DNA of 25,867 bases from Tubiluchus corallicola (taxonomy: Eukaryota > Priapulida > Priapulimorpha > Priapulimorphida > Tubiluchidae), in contig JAQGDQ010000874.1 in NCBI GenBank assembly GCA_030141605.1, forward strand, positions 60,001-85,867, read 5' to 3'. A program made the position numbers and the translations under genes. The notes under the pieces are model-generated. The model ran no database searches, was not told the DNA's origin, and worked only from the letters and a program-made list of their open reading frames with translations. Of the stretch, positions 8,002 to 15,149 are shown piece after piece; within the stretch, counting starts at the first letter, position 1, and every line of letters begins with the position of its first letter.

Positions 8002-8980
8002 TTTTTTTATATAAGATTCGAGGCTACAGCTTAGACGAGGGCACCATTTGCTGCGATCTATACATCAAACGAAAGATCTCAATCTAGTGGTGTCTCATTG
8101 GGGGTTTATTTTTCGAATCGGGCCCACCGGGACGAACAGGGGGCGAAAAACCTCCGAAAATTGGCCATTTTTCGGCCGTTTTTTGCAAAAGTTATACGCC
8201 TGAGATCTAAAGAACTGGAGCGGGCCGAGGGTGGTGCTGGCTATGGATAGATAGCCCGTTCAGCGGTGGGTGTAGTAGTTCTACAATAAAGAAATAAAAA
8301 CCGCAATATTTCCGTACACCACGCGGTACAAAACACCAGGCACAAGGAAAACAAAAATGAAAGAAAATATAAAACATGAAAAAATGGATTTTTCTAATTT
8401 CATTCATTGCCAAACTTCTAGATTCAGATTCAGACTCATTTTATTTTCCCTTTTGTACATATCACACTTATATTATTACTAAATTAAAAAATACAATTCA
8501 AGGGAAGGTTGGCGAAAACTAAACAGTTATTTAAATCAGCCACCCTTATGATTAGTAAAATTTGTTGGGTTAGCAAATGAGTATATAAGTTTACATTTAT
8601 ATATGTAGTGAATCTAAAGAAAATTATCAAATCAAAAACATGCATAAATGTAAAACAAAACTAAAGTAAAGAGAAACTATAAATTCTGCAAAGCAAAATA
8701 AAACAAGCAATATATAATTCTAGCACAGATCCATGAAACTTGCAGTATGCGACCAATAATGGATGCTACGGTATTTTATACCACTGGTATTTTCTACCAC
8801 TGATAGTAATTAAAAAATTTATAATTTGGTAAATTATAAGACCGAAAGTAAATAGGCCTACATAAAACATGTAAGAATTTGTAAAAACATAAAATGTAGT
8901 TGGGCGAATAAGCCCTCCTTTAGCTTCGTTAAACGTGACCGATAAATATAGATGATTATGAGACTTACACTCTGAGACAT
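2335..8980 (-). CDS. MASTL: Greatwall/MASTL serine/threonine kinase, N-terminal part (5 exons, continues past left edge)
   Basis: This is the mitotic AGC-family kinase that phosphorylates ENSA/ARPP19 and thereby restrains PP2A-B55. Five minus-strand exons join in phase: 8969-8980, 7773-7828, 5232-5332, 3129-3220 and 2335-2474 (133 codons plus 2 nt). Visible features in order are [22 protein letters not shown] (glycine loop), FAVKIMKK (catalytic lysine), [20 protein letters not shown] (C-helix glutamate) and [14 protein letters not shown] (hinge). It ends at [13 protein letters not shown], just before the HRD catalytic loop. The wording ISRGAFGKV, MVNKNMV and [10 protein letters not shown] is diagnostic for MASTL rather than related MAST or LATS kinases (family knowledge). 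The remaining kinase domain, the long central insert and the C-tail must lie left of position 1; no DLKPDN exon is found in 1-2334. Introns of 654-2440 bp are filled with repeats. The exons look intact, so this is a real gene cut by the window. Confidence 0.93.
2688..3035 (-). mobile_element. hAT-like element family Z, truncated copy 1
   Basis: Matches the complete copies at 5376-5909 (same orientation) and 24971-25455 (opposite) over about 345 bp. Only the end ATTCTCATCCCTG (to 3035) is kept; the other end with the CAGGGATGAGAAT terminal repeat is missing. It lies in the MASTL intron between exons 4 and 5, so its short open frames are not coding. Sequence before it (2475-2687) is AT-rich intron. 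Confidence 0.8.
3043..3082 (+). repeat. End fragment of the 316-bp MITE family M
   Basis: About 40 bp matching one end of the complete copies at 7301-7616 and 17536-17851 (core ATCATCATCAATCGCTGGAA followed by CTGTGAAAAG). It directly follows the end of the truncated Z element at 3035. Confidence 0.65.
3129..3220 (-). CDS. MASTL: MASTL exon 4 (C-helix region)
   Basis: 92 nt between acceptor ATTTTCAG and donor GTAAGT. It enters in phase 1: the G from exon 3 completes GTT (Val). It encodes [20 protein letters not shown] and [11 protein letters not shown], ending in phase 0. The KAERDALA motif holds the C-helix glutamate that salt-bridges to the catalytic lysine. Confidence 0.93.
3281..3578 (+). 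mobile_element. tRNA-derived SINE with (ATT)n tail
   Basis: The head carries a pol III A box (TAGTCTAGTGG, 3294-3304) and B box (GAGTTCGAACC, 3336-3346) at normal tRNA spacing. An acceptor-like pairing TGACCAG with CCGGGTCA remains, but the T stem and anticodon stem are degraded, so it is not a functional tRNA. The body runs to CGACTTTAAATAAAG and the tail is an uninterrupted (ATT)n at 3536-3578. It is inserted in the MASTL intron between exons 3 and 4, in antisense orientation. Confidence 0.85.
3755..4138 (+). repeat. Interspersed repeat family X, copy 2
   Basis: Same family as 1400-1828 and 20876-21296. Its terminal GAAGAAG-TTAA is the insertion site of the piggyBac-like element that follows at 4143, so X is the older of the two. 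Confidence 0.8.
4143..4602. mobile_element. piggyBac-like MITE, 460 bp, flanked by TTAA
   Basis: The target duplication TTAA lies at 4139-4142 and 4603-4606. The ends start CCCTTTCAGTCCC and, on the other strand, CCCTTTCGTACCC (10 of 13 identical). TTAA plus CCCTT ends is typical of the piggyBac superfamily. Near each half there is an identical palindromic box, GTATCCCACGGGATAC (4274-4289 and 4571-4586), a possible subterminal transposase site. No transposase is encoded; the 86-codon frame across its left half is not credible. Confidence 0.82.
4620..5087. other. MASTL intron sequence without recognised features
   Basis: AT-rich non-coding sequence inside the MASTL intron between exons 3 and 4. 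I see no splice-bounded exon or clear repeat here. It begins with AGGAAAACAGGAC, similar to the terminal repeat of the element family E at 5943 and 21433, but the similarity stops after about 15 bases. Confidence 0.5.
5088..5163 (+). repeat. Short repeat family V, copy 1
   Basis: Matches 20065-20153 on the same strand: both have a GC-rich CGGCCGCC/CGCCCGCC block, then TTAATTAA, TTTTTAAYCTATTATTT and GTGTTAAAATGTA. Its class is unknown. It lies just downstream (transcription sense) of MASTL exon 3. Confidence 0.55.
5232..5332 (-). CDS. MASTL: MASTL exon 3 (catalytic lysine)
   Basis: 101 nt between acceptor TTTTTTTCTAG and donor GTGCGT. It enters in phase 2: GG from exon 2 plus G gives Gly. 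It encodes [20 protein letters not shown] and [14 protein letters not shown], ending one base into the next codon. AVK carries the ATP-binding lysine. Confidence 0.94.
5376..5909 (-). mobile_element. hAT-like element family Z, full-length copy 2 (534 bp)
   Basis: Inverted ends CAGGAATGAGAAT (5376) and ATTCTCATTCCTG (ending 5909) enclose a body homologous to 24971-25455 and 2688-3035. The short CAGGRATGAGAA terminal repeats suggest a hAT-type non-autonomous element; the duplication is not cleanly preserved (CAGATTGA against GATTAAGA). It starts 43 bp before MASTL exon 3 in transcription order, in the intron between exons 2 and 3. The GC-rich end carries GGGCCACCTAGGCCCCC. Confidence 0.8.
5943..6470 (+). 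mobile_element. Non-autonomous DNA element family E, copy A
   Basis: About 530 bp matching 21433-21970 in reverse. Copy A keeps the terminal repeat AAAGGAAAACCGGAC at its left end, and copy B keeps the same motif at the opposite end, so together they define an element with inverted repeats of about 15 bp. A short internal reading frame (complement strand, near 6120-6145) starts MPTIAQTVV in this copy and MPTIEQAVV in copy B and is followed by a GTGAGT/GTTAGT site. This looks like a relic first exon, perhaps from a parent transposase. Confidence 0.75.
6502..7159. mobile_element. TA-flanked MITE, 658 bp (Tc1/mariner-like)
   Basis: Perfect 23-bp terminal inverted repeats start CCGTATATACTCGCATATAA; the right copy is the exact complement, ending at 7159. 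TA dinucleotides flank both ends (6500-6501, 7160-7161). Subterminal GGTCGGCTTATATGCG blocks repeat inside both ends. The interior (6600-7060) has no transposase. The TA duplication and end type suggest Tc1/mariner, by inference. Lies in the MASTL intron between exons 2 and 3. Confidence 0.85.
7301..7616 (-). mobile_element. MITE family M, copy 1 (316 bp)
   Basis: Homologous along its whole length to 17536-17851 in the opposite orientation. Ends are inverted repeats: TAATAAGCCTTTCTGC at the left and the complement of GAAAAGGCTTATTA at the right. Both copies are 316 bp long, so the boundaries are likely right. Non-coding. Lies in the MASTL intron between exons 2 and 3. Confidence 0.78.
7773..7828 (-). 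CDS. MASTL: MASTL exon 2 (glycine-rich loop)
   Basis: 56 nt between acceptor TTTAATTCAG and a consensus donor GTGAGT. It encodes [19 protein letters not shown], with the last codon split (GG plus G in exon 3). [11 protein letters not shown] is the highly conserved start of the Greatwall kinase domain. Confidence 0.95.
7951..7998. repeat. (TA)24 microsatellite
   Basis: Uninterrupted TA dinucleotides, 48 bp, followed after 12 bp by the GC-rich repeat W. A second shorter TA run at 18899-18914 also directly precedes a copy of W. Confidence 0.97.
8011..8278. repeat. GC-rich repeat family W, copy 1
   Basis: Shares about 268 bp with 18912-19178, starting ATAAGATTCGAGGCTACAG and ending CAGCGGTGGGTGTAGTAG. 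Internal landmarks are ATCGGGCCCACCGGGA and GGCCATTTTTCGGCCGTTTT. It is far richer in GC than its surroundings. No conserved coding frame is seen; the class is unknown. Orientation is the same in both copies. Confidence 0.8.
8418..8600 (-). mobile_element. Probable 3' end of a non-LTR retrotransposon
   Basis: On the minus strand the sequence runs into AAAATAAAATGAGTCTGAATC and a short (TCTGAA)n run. A poly(A)-like signal followed by a simple hexamer tail is typical of CR1/L2- or RTE-type LINE 3' ends or of SINEs that copy them. Only the tail is convincing; the inner boundary is a guess. Confidence 0.4.
8600..8968. other. MASTL first intron, no other feature seen
   Basis: AT-rich sequence with scattered short duplications (for example TATTTTATACCACTGGTATTTTCTACCACTG near 8773, a local repeat of a TACCACTG motif). 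No exon or transposon end is recognised. Confidence 0.4.
8969..8980 (-). CDS. MASTL: MASTL exon 1 coding part (MSQS), tentative
   Basis: Twelve coding bases, ATG TCT CAG AGT, end at a perfect donor GTAAGT in phase 0, exactly what exon 2 needs. The context GCCATGT is a fair start context. Known MASTL proteins have a short variable N-terminus before the PS/TI(E/D)(E/D)F motif, so a four-residue leader is possible. No other candidate was as good, but so short an exon cannot be proven by eye. Confidence 0.5.
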
Positions 8981-8984
8981 GGCA

Positions 8985-9835
8985 TCTAATTACAGAACTG
9001 AATTACTGGACAGCATAATACCAATATAATGTCAATAAGCTGAAGGAAAATTTGCAAATCATTTAATGCCTAGTATAATAAAAATACACGATAATTATTA
9101 ATTTACTAATGTTTCAAAATTCGTCTCCGAAAAATCAGCTGAGCGATGAAGCGCAAAACCTCGAATGTTGAAGTACGCGCACGATAAACTGCCTTTTCAC
9201 AAAGCCCAATTCAATATTGATGGAATCGGTATGTGCACAATTAAAAATAAGAGTAATAATTCTTAGCCACTAAAGTAATATAAAAGAGGCACAAATAAAA
9301 ACATTTATAAAAATGCTAGTTATCTTCATTTTTATGTTATGATAAAAATAACAAATTGTTATTAATAAAAAATTATGATCATTTATGTCGAAACAATGAC
9401 TCTAATCGTTGGCAAATAATCCCTTTTCACTGCACATCCTAGGACAACTTTCCAGATTTACTTACTCTACTCATTATTCAAACAGTTGCTGAACAATATC
9501 TTACTTTACTAAAACTTTAGTTTAACTACATTTGCAAAACAATTAATGCACGAAGTTATACCAACTCAGCTACGGTATTTTTTATTATTATTTTGCTTTT
9601 TTGTTTCAGTTTCGAATTCATTCGCAATATTTCTACTTAAATACTTTTTTTACTGATAATTGCGAATAATAATGATGATAATAGTGATATCTATGATAAG
9701 GCAACATCAACGATGATATTGTCATTGTCTGTTCTTTTATTCATTTATTTATCCATTCATCCATAAATTGTCAATTTCAGTTCAATTCTTTCTTAGTCTC
9801 ACACACTATTGTTCGTTTTGCAAATTTTTACAACA
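8985..9835. other. Presumed MASTL upstream region
   Basis: AT-rich, non-coding. A small GC-richer island at about 9120-9200 (complement contains CGTGCGCGTACTTC and GGTTTTGCGC) sits 140-220 bp upstream of the tentative MASTL start and could be its core promoter. The GGTTTTGCGC box is loosely E2F-like, which would suit a cell-cycle gene. No TATA box is evident. The rest up to the gap shows nothing recognisable. Confidence 0.3.
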
Positions 9836-10051
9836 NNNNNNNNNNNNNNNNNNNNNNNNNNNNNNNNNNNNNNNNNNNNNNNNNNNNNNNNNNNNNNNNN
9901 NNNNNNNNNNNNNNNNNNNNNNNNNNNNNNNNNNNNNNNNNNNNNNNNNNNNNNNNNNNNNNNNNNNNNNNNNNNNNNNNNNNNNNNNNNNNNNNNNNNN
10001 NNNNNNNNNNNNNNNNNNNNNNNNNNNNNNNNNNNNNNNNNNNNNNNNNNN
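9836..10051. other. Assembly gap (216 N)
   Basis: All bases are N. Open frames reported across it are meaningless. Confidence 0.99.
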
Positions 10052-10440
10052 TTTTATTTTGAGATTATTTGACTATTTGTTCAAACATTGGTTTGTCTGT
10101 TTGTTTGTCGATTTACTCGAGTGTACGACATTTCTTCTTGCATCTATTGGAACCTTTGTGTGAAGCAATGTGAGATTCCTAAGCAGTCTAATCAATTGCC
10201 AGGCTCAGCAACACTGCACTTCAGCAACCAATCACACGCCGTGGTGTCTCACTATTGCGTATATGCAAAGATAAACATGATTCGCTAGATAATCGTTCTG
10301 GAGTTACAAATCTACTTTGTTGCCTTAACGAGTTGACTAAATTTTTTTATAATATAATCGGCATTAATCAATAGACGTAGTTAAAATAAGCTACTTTTGC
10401 TTTCGCATCATCTAACTGTGCTTTAAAAATGATTTTTTAC
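10052..10440. other. Non-coding spacer
   Basis: Begins with a run of GTTTGTCTGTTTGTTTGTC. Around 10226-10275 it holds AACCAATCACACGCC and a ATATGCAAAG octamer-like box, which could be promoter-type sequence, but no downstream gene is recognised. Otherwise nothing seen. Confidence 0.3.
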
Positions 10441-10442
10441 AC

Positions 10443-10548
10443 TTCCTGTGAATTTTATTTTCTGGGAAATGACGGTTCTGAGAACAACCTTTTCTGGAAA
10501 ATGAGTGTTCTGGGAAAAATCTTTTCTGGGAAGTATTTTTTCTGTGAA
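10443..10548. repeat. Seven-unit array of TTCNNNGAA boxes with 16-bp period
   Basis: TTC starts at 10443, 10460, 10476, 10492, 10508, 10524 and 10540: one 17-bp step, then five exact 16-bp steps. Boxes are TTCCTGTGAA (four-base spacer), TTCTGGGAA, TTCTGAGAA, TTCTGGAAA (one mismatch), TTCTGGGAA, TTCTGGGAA and TTCTGTGAA. Between the boxes the sequence has diverged, while the palindromic cores stay. TTCN3GAA is the classic STAT/GAS half-site pair. It may be a decayed 16-bp minisatellite or a homotypic regulatory cluster. Confidence 0.8.
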
Positions 10549-10557
10549 ACAAGTTTA

Positions 10558-10608
10558 CTCCTTTTTTCATGAACCCACTTTCACGGCCTTAAAGGAGTGT
10601 TTAATAGG
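10558..10608 (+). repeat. End fragment of repeat family X
   Basis: TTTTTTCATGAACCCACTTT followed by CACGGCCTTAAAGGAGT and TTAATAGG resembles the terminal 50 bp of family X (compare 1775-1830). It directly follows the TTCNNNGAA array. Confidence 0.5.
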
Positions 10609-10887
10609 ATATCAAACATTTTATGTTTTCGTAAGGCAAAACGATTAAGACTAGGTGTTATCGAAATAAGTTTTGCAAACATCTTAAAACATTGTTGTAA
10701 TAATTATGTTAAAAATTTATTTCTAAACTTATTAGTCCTGGCTGTATTTAGTGACTGGAGTAAAGGAAAGCTGTGTTAAATAGTGATTTTGATTAAATTG
10801 GTGATTAAATTATTAAATTAATAATTCAAGATTAAATGCTTGACGATGCAAGATTAAACTATCGTCGTGGCTAGAAGCCTAGTTAGG
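10609..10887. other. Non-coding spacer with ATTAAA-rich direct repeats
   Basis: From 10785 to 10860 the motif GATTAAAT/AAGATTAAA recurs at irregular spacing (GATTAAATTGGTGATTAAAT and similar). No gene or transposon is recognised. Confidence 0.35.
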
Positions 10888-11162
10888 TGTGGCATCACGT
10901 GATCAGCTGATGTTCGACCGGCTGACTCAGAAGTAAAGATTGATGATGTAATCCTTATGCGCAGAAGCTCACGGCGCATTAGGTAGTTAGACAAAAGTGT
11001 TTTGAGGCCCGCACCTCGGGAGAGATTAGGAACTGACTTGAAGACGGAGGGCTGGCATTACTATCCTCTTATATTTACCGTGTTGTGTTTGATGCTAAAT
11101 AAATGTGCAGTTTATTAAATGAAGTCTTGATAGTTTGCCATGCCCATCGTGGCTACCCCACA
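10888..11162 (+). mobile_element. Possible solo LTR
   Basis: A GC-richer block bounded by TGTGG (10888) and CCACA (11162). It holds a TATA-like TTATATTTA (about 11067) and a downstream AATAAA (about 11098), in LTR order. The left part contains CACGTGATCAGCTGATG. No matching 5-bp duplication is seen (TTAGG against CGCCA), so this is a tentative call. Confidence 0.3.
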
Positions 11163-11515
11163 CGCCACGCAATAAACAACAATAATCAGCAAGCAGTTTT
11201 AACCACAAGAATAAACAGACTTTAACGCATCCACTGCACCAATTATTTTACTACTAAGTCCCTTTTCCTTAATAACTTTTCAATGTACATAGAATATTAA
11301 TAGCAAACTATATATAATATTAGCATTGTTGCATGTGGTTAAAACATAGTAACTACCATCATACTAGTTTTAAAAAAAATAATAGTCAAATATTTTTGCG
11401 AAATGAGAATGGAAGACAGGATGATTTTACATACACTACGTGAGTGTTGAGCTCAGCCGTGAGACCAGGACAGGTGGTTGGCCAGGTGTATCATTGGCTT
11501 GGTGTAATTAATGAA
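11163..11515. other. Non-coding spacer
   Basis: AT-rich; starts with CAATAAACAACAATAATCAG. No exon, repeat pair or transposon end recognised. Confidence 0.35.
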
Positions 11516-11517
11516 GA

Positions 11518-11765
11518 TCTCAATTAGATTTAAGATTAGATTAGATTTAATAGATTTATTTCGCAATAAACATATACATTACAGCTTATGGTAGGCCACT
11601 AGAATTAGTTACGAAAAAATTACAATATATAGAGATACAATATATACAAATATAAATACGGGTGGGAAGTAATAAAAATATTATTATACTAGAGGGGAAG
11701 TCTTTGAAAATGAAAAACAACAAATCGTGATTGAGTGATCAGTTATATGTTTCAAGTAAGTTTAA
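11518..11765 (-). mobile_element. Probable LINE/SINE 3' end, reverse copy
   Basis: On the minus strand it reads TTGAAACATATAACTGATCA, later CTAATTCTAGTGGCCTA and GCGAAATAAATC, then a tail of repeated ATCTAATC. The same TTGAAACATATAACTGATCA and ATTAATTCTAGTGGCCTA landmarks occur in the plus-strand copy at 15478-16018. AATAAA plus a short tandem tail suggests a non-LTR retroelement. Confidence 0.5.
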
Positions 11766-11939
11766 TTTATAATTTTTTTAAAAATATGGACAGCGATTTT
11801 GCTTTTTAATAGCTGGAGCAATTGAATTTCATATGTAAGAGCCATTGTGTTTAATAAAAAATTCTAACATTAGTGTTGCACTGTATGTAGTGATAGTTCA
11901 GTAGTAACAATTCTGCTGATACAATGTTTGCAGAACTAT

Positions 11940-12165
11940 AAATGAGAGTGCACTAGGAATCATGGTTCTTGCTATTACAACAAGACTTAAGATTTGCGAC
12001 GAAACGTCTTTTAGGGACCGAAGGGACTGCTAAAATGGTAGGTACCAAGTACCAGCTTTGCGAAGCGACTGTTGGAGCCAATATTCTAGCCATAAGCTGG
12101 TGAAGTTTATTCGATGCGATATTATTGGTCTAGTTTATTTTCCGGTGGAAATAAATTCGAATTGA
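11940..12165 (+). mobile_element. Possible LINE 3' end
   Basis: A GC-richer stretch (AGGGACCGAAGGGACTGCTA) runs into GGAAATAAATTCGAATTGAA, a poly(A)-signal-like end with an AATTGAAT tail like that at 16018. No coding remnant is recognised. It ends about 135 bp before the MRPL22 start, so part of it may also act as 5' flank of that gene. Confidence 0.3.
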
Positions 12166-12250
12166 ATATCAGTTTACTGCTCCACTACTATAATTAAGTA
12201 ATATTTAAAAAAACTTGTCATGTCAAACAAATGGAGAAAATAAATGTTCT

Positions 12251-12273
12251 ATGTCTATGTCTATGTCTATGTC
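12251..12273 (+). repeat. ATGTCT hexamer run before MRPL22
   Basis: Nearly four tandem copies of ATGTCT supply a string of in-phase ATGs ahead of the likely start. Translated they give VYVYVYV, unlike an import presequence, which argues for a start downstream. Confidence 0.85.
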
Positions 12274-12300
12274 AGTTTCTCGCTGCTGTTCGCCCGGTGG

Positions 12301-13089
12301 ATGGCAGCACGGACTTATCGCAAAATGGCACATGTAAATTGTGGTGGATTTGGTTGTATTATTGCAAGAAGTGCTAAGAAGTTGAGTTCTTCTCTGTCGT
12401 TTTCTCCATTGAAGTCAGAAGTGTTCAGTCAGTCTTCTTATTGTGTCGCTCGAGCTTTTGCCTTTAAACTGCAGTCGAAGGGATTCCACACATCGTCAGC
12501 ATGTCGAAAGGAAGGGTTGCCGGAGGGACCCCAAAGGTGGCGTAAATATAACGAGGTCGTATGGAGTCCTCAGAAAGAAGGAGAACCTCGCAGAAATGCT
12601 GAAGTATTTCACTTTCGAGAGAATATTAAATATAGTCCGAAAAAAATGTGGTACCTTGCTTGCTGGATTCGAGGAATGTCTGTTGATGAAGCCGTTAAAC
12701 AACTTTCTTTTCATCCAAAGAAAGGTGCTCACATAATTAAAGATATTTTACTTGAAGCACAAGAACTAGCAGTTAGAGATCACAATGTGGAATATAAATC
12801 GAACTTGTGGATAGCTGAATCGTTTGTAGGAAAAGGAATTGTTGTGAAAGGTCTTCGACGCCATGCTAGAGCCCGTTATGGTACTGTACACTATCGTTAT
12901 TGTCATTATTTTGTTAAATTAGCCGAAGGTTCACCACCTGCATACTATTACAAGCCAGAACTCACGGGATGGGACTACATGGAAGATTACTTAAATGACT
13001 GGAGGAGTCGAACAATACATTTCGGCCAGCAAGCTGTACCGGGCATAGCTAAGCATCCAAGAATGAGACCACGAGAAGAAGAGTATTAA
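12301..13089 (+). CDS. MRPL22: Mitochondrial large-subunit ribosomal protein uL22m (MRPL22), single exon
   Basis: A component of the mitochondrial 39S ribosomal subunit that lines the exit tunnel. The 262-residue frame has an N-terminal import presequence rich in Arg, Lys and Ser, ending near FHTSSACRK. Then come GEPRRNAEVFHFRENIKYS and the uL22 core at about residues 107-210, with WYLACWIRGMSVDEAVKQL, LLEAQELAVRDHNVEYKSNL, IAESFVGKG and CHYFVKLAEG. These closely follow the human protein (family knowledge). The C-terminus extends about 20 residues past the SRTI motif where the human protein ends. Three in-frame ATGs are possible: 12244 (poor context, in an ATGTCT hexamer run), 12301 and 12325 (best context, AAAATGG). 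I chose 12301; 12325 is equally likely. The gene is uninterrupted although vertebrate MRPL22 is multi-exonic; no frame damage or poly(A) tract marks it as a dead retrocopy. Upstream on the opposite strand is MASTL, 3.3 kb away. Confidence 0.95.
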   Translation: MAARTYRKMAHVNCGGFGCIIARSAKKLSSSLSFSPLKSEVFSQSSYCVARAFAFKLQSKGFHTSSACRKEGLPEGPQRWRKYNEVVWSPQKEGEPRRNAEVFHFRENIKYSPKKMWYLACWIRGMSVDEAVKQLSFHPKKGAHIIKDILLEAQELAVRDHNVEYKSNLWIAESFVGKGIVVKGLRRHARARYGTVHYRYCHYFVKLAEGSPPAYYYKPELTGWDYMEDYLNDWRSRTIHFGQQAVPGIAKHPRMRPREEEY

Positions 13090-13321
13090 CAAATATTGCA
13101 TAGTTTTGGATAGTTGTTCATGCAATAATTCTGTTGCGTTTTGTGTGGATTTACAGTATGCATAAACAGTCGACACTAGTTGCAAAAATCGTCCAATTTA
13201 TAACGGGCATTCTCACATTTCATATATGCTTTGTAATATGTGTTTGCAGTTGTCGAATTGTTAAGACTTTTTAAATAAGTGAACACCTATGAGTTAAAAT
13301 ACAAATGAGTTAAAGTTATGC

Positions 13322-13327
13322 AATAAA
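13322..13327 (+). terminator. Candidate MRPL22 poly(A) signal
   Basis: First AATAAA after the MRPL22 stop, 233 bp downstream, in CAATAAAAATG. GT-rich sequence (TTTTTGAGC, TTTTTGTGTAAAGTG) follows within 40 bp. Confidence 0.6.
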
Positions 13328-13728
13328 AATGTAAAACTTCTAGTTTTTTGAGCTAGATTTTTGTGTAAAGTGCTCTTTAGTTACTTAACTATGATGAAAC
13401 TTCAAAGTCAAATACGTAAACTTAGAAAATTAGAAAATGGATTTGGCGATATGTTTTCGATAATCGATCCTGTATTTTAGTCTACAAAAGTCTTTTTAAT
13501 TGATAAATAATAACTGATAATTACAGTAGCTCAATGAAAAGTATTTTTTGGTAAAGCGCAAAACATGTACAAACATAGAAAAACAGATTTGCAAATATAG
13601 AATATAAAATATATGAACACAAATTATCACTATTTTCAAACCCAAAATTATTTGAATTTAGTATAACTGTTTCATAAAACAGCTTTATACACTTATGGAC
13701 GCAAATAAATATATTTAGGTGCTTAGAT

Positions 13729-15147
13729 AACAACTGTTTTATAAATATAAATACTGCTTCGGCAACATTTTGGTTGAATAACAACTGTTTTATAAATATA
13801 AATACTGCTTCGGCAACATTTTGGTTGGATAACAACTGTTTTATAAATATAAATACTGCTTCGGCAACATTTTGGTTGGATAACAACTGTTTTATAAATA
13901 TAAATACTGCTTCGGCAACATTTTGGTTGGATAACAACTGTTTTATAAATATAAATACTGCTTCGGCAACATTTTGGTTGGATAACAACTGTTTTATAAA
14001 TATAAACACTGCTTCGGCAACATTTTGGTTGGATAACAACTGTTTTATAAATATAAACACTGCTTCGGCAACATTTTGGTTGGATAACAACTGTTTTATA
14101 AATATAAATACTGCTTCGGCAACATTTTGGTTGGATAACAACTGTTTTATAAATATAAATACTGCTTCGGCAACATTTTGGTTGGATAACAACTGTTTTA
14201 TAAATATAAATACTGCTTCGGCAACATTTTGGTTGATAACAACTGTTTTATAAATATAAATACTGCTTCGGCAACATTTTGGTTGGATAACAACTGTTTT
14301 ATAAATATAAATACTGCTTCGGCAACATTTTGGTTGGATAACAACTGTTTTATAAATATAAATACTGCTTCGGCAACATTTTGGTTGGATAACAACTGTT
14401 TTATAAATATAAATACTGCTTCGGCAACATTTTGGTTGGATAACAACTGTTTTATAAATATAAATACTGCTTCGGCAACATTTTGGTTGGATAACAACTG
14501 TTTTATAAATATAAACCTGCTTCGGCAACATTTTGGTTGGATAACAACTGTTTTATAAATATAAATACTGCTTCGGCAACATTTTGGTTGGATAACAACT
14601 GTTTTATAAATATAAATACTGCTTCGGCAACATTTTGGTTGGATAACAACTGTTTTATAAATATAAATACTGCTTCGGCAACATTTTGGTTGGATAACAA
14701 CTGTTTTATAAATATAAATACTGCTTCGGCAACATTTTGGTTGGATAACAACTGTTTTATAAATATAAATACTGCTTCGGCAACATTTTGGTTGGATAAC
14801 AACTGTTTTATAAATATAAATACTGCTTCGGCAACATTTTGGTTGGATAACAACTGTTTTATAAATATAAATACTGCTTCGGCAACATTTTGGTTGGATA
14901 ACAACTGTTTTATAAATATAAATACTGCTTCGGCAACATTTTGGTTGGATAACAACTGTTTTATAAATATAAATACTGCTTCGGCAACATTTTGGTTGGA
15001 TAACAACTGTTTTATAAATATAAATACTGCTTCGGCAACATTTTGGTTGGATAACAACTGTTTTATAAATATAAATACTGCTTCGGCAACATTTTGGTTG
15101 GATAACAACTGTTTTATAAATATAAAGACTGCTTCGGCAACATTTTG
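13729..15147. repeat. 51-bp minisatellite, 28 units
   Basis: Unit begins AACAACTGTTTTATAAATAT and continues with AAATACTGCTTCGGCAAC and ATTTTGGTTGGAT. Starts are every 51 bp except the units at 14188 and 14493, which are 50 bp (one-base deletions). Two adjacent units (13984 and 14035) share a T-to-C change (AAACACTG), a sign of local unit duplication. The last unit is cut at 15147. As 51 is 17 codons and the unit lacks stops in several frames, frames of up to about 330 codons stay open on both strands; these are an artefact of the period. It lies 640 bp downstream of MRPL22. Confidence 0.98.
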
Positions 15148-15149
15148 TC

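Noticed and set aside
9768-10163. Open frames across the N gap
   Set aside because: The sequence is unknown there; the frame is an artefact.
12244-12300. MRPL22 start at ATG 12244
   Set aside because: Poor start context and a VYVYVYV stretch from a hexamer repeat; the ATGs at 12301 or 12325 give a better import presequence.
13729-15147. CRISPR-like array
   Set aside because: The units are directly contiguous with no unique spacers, in a eukaryotic setting.
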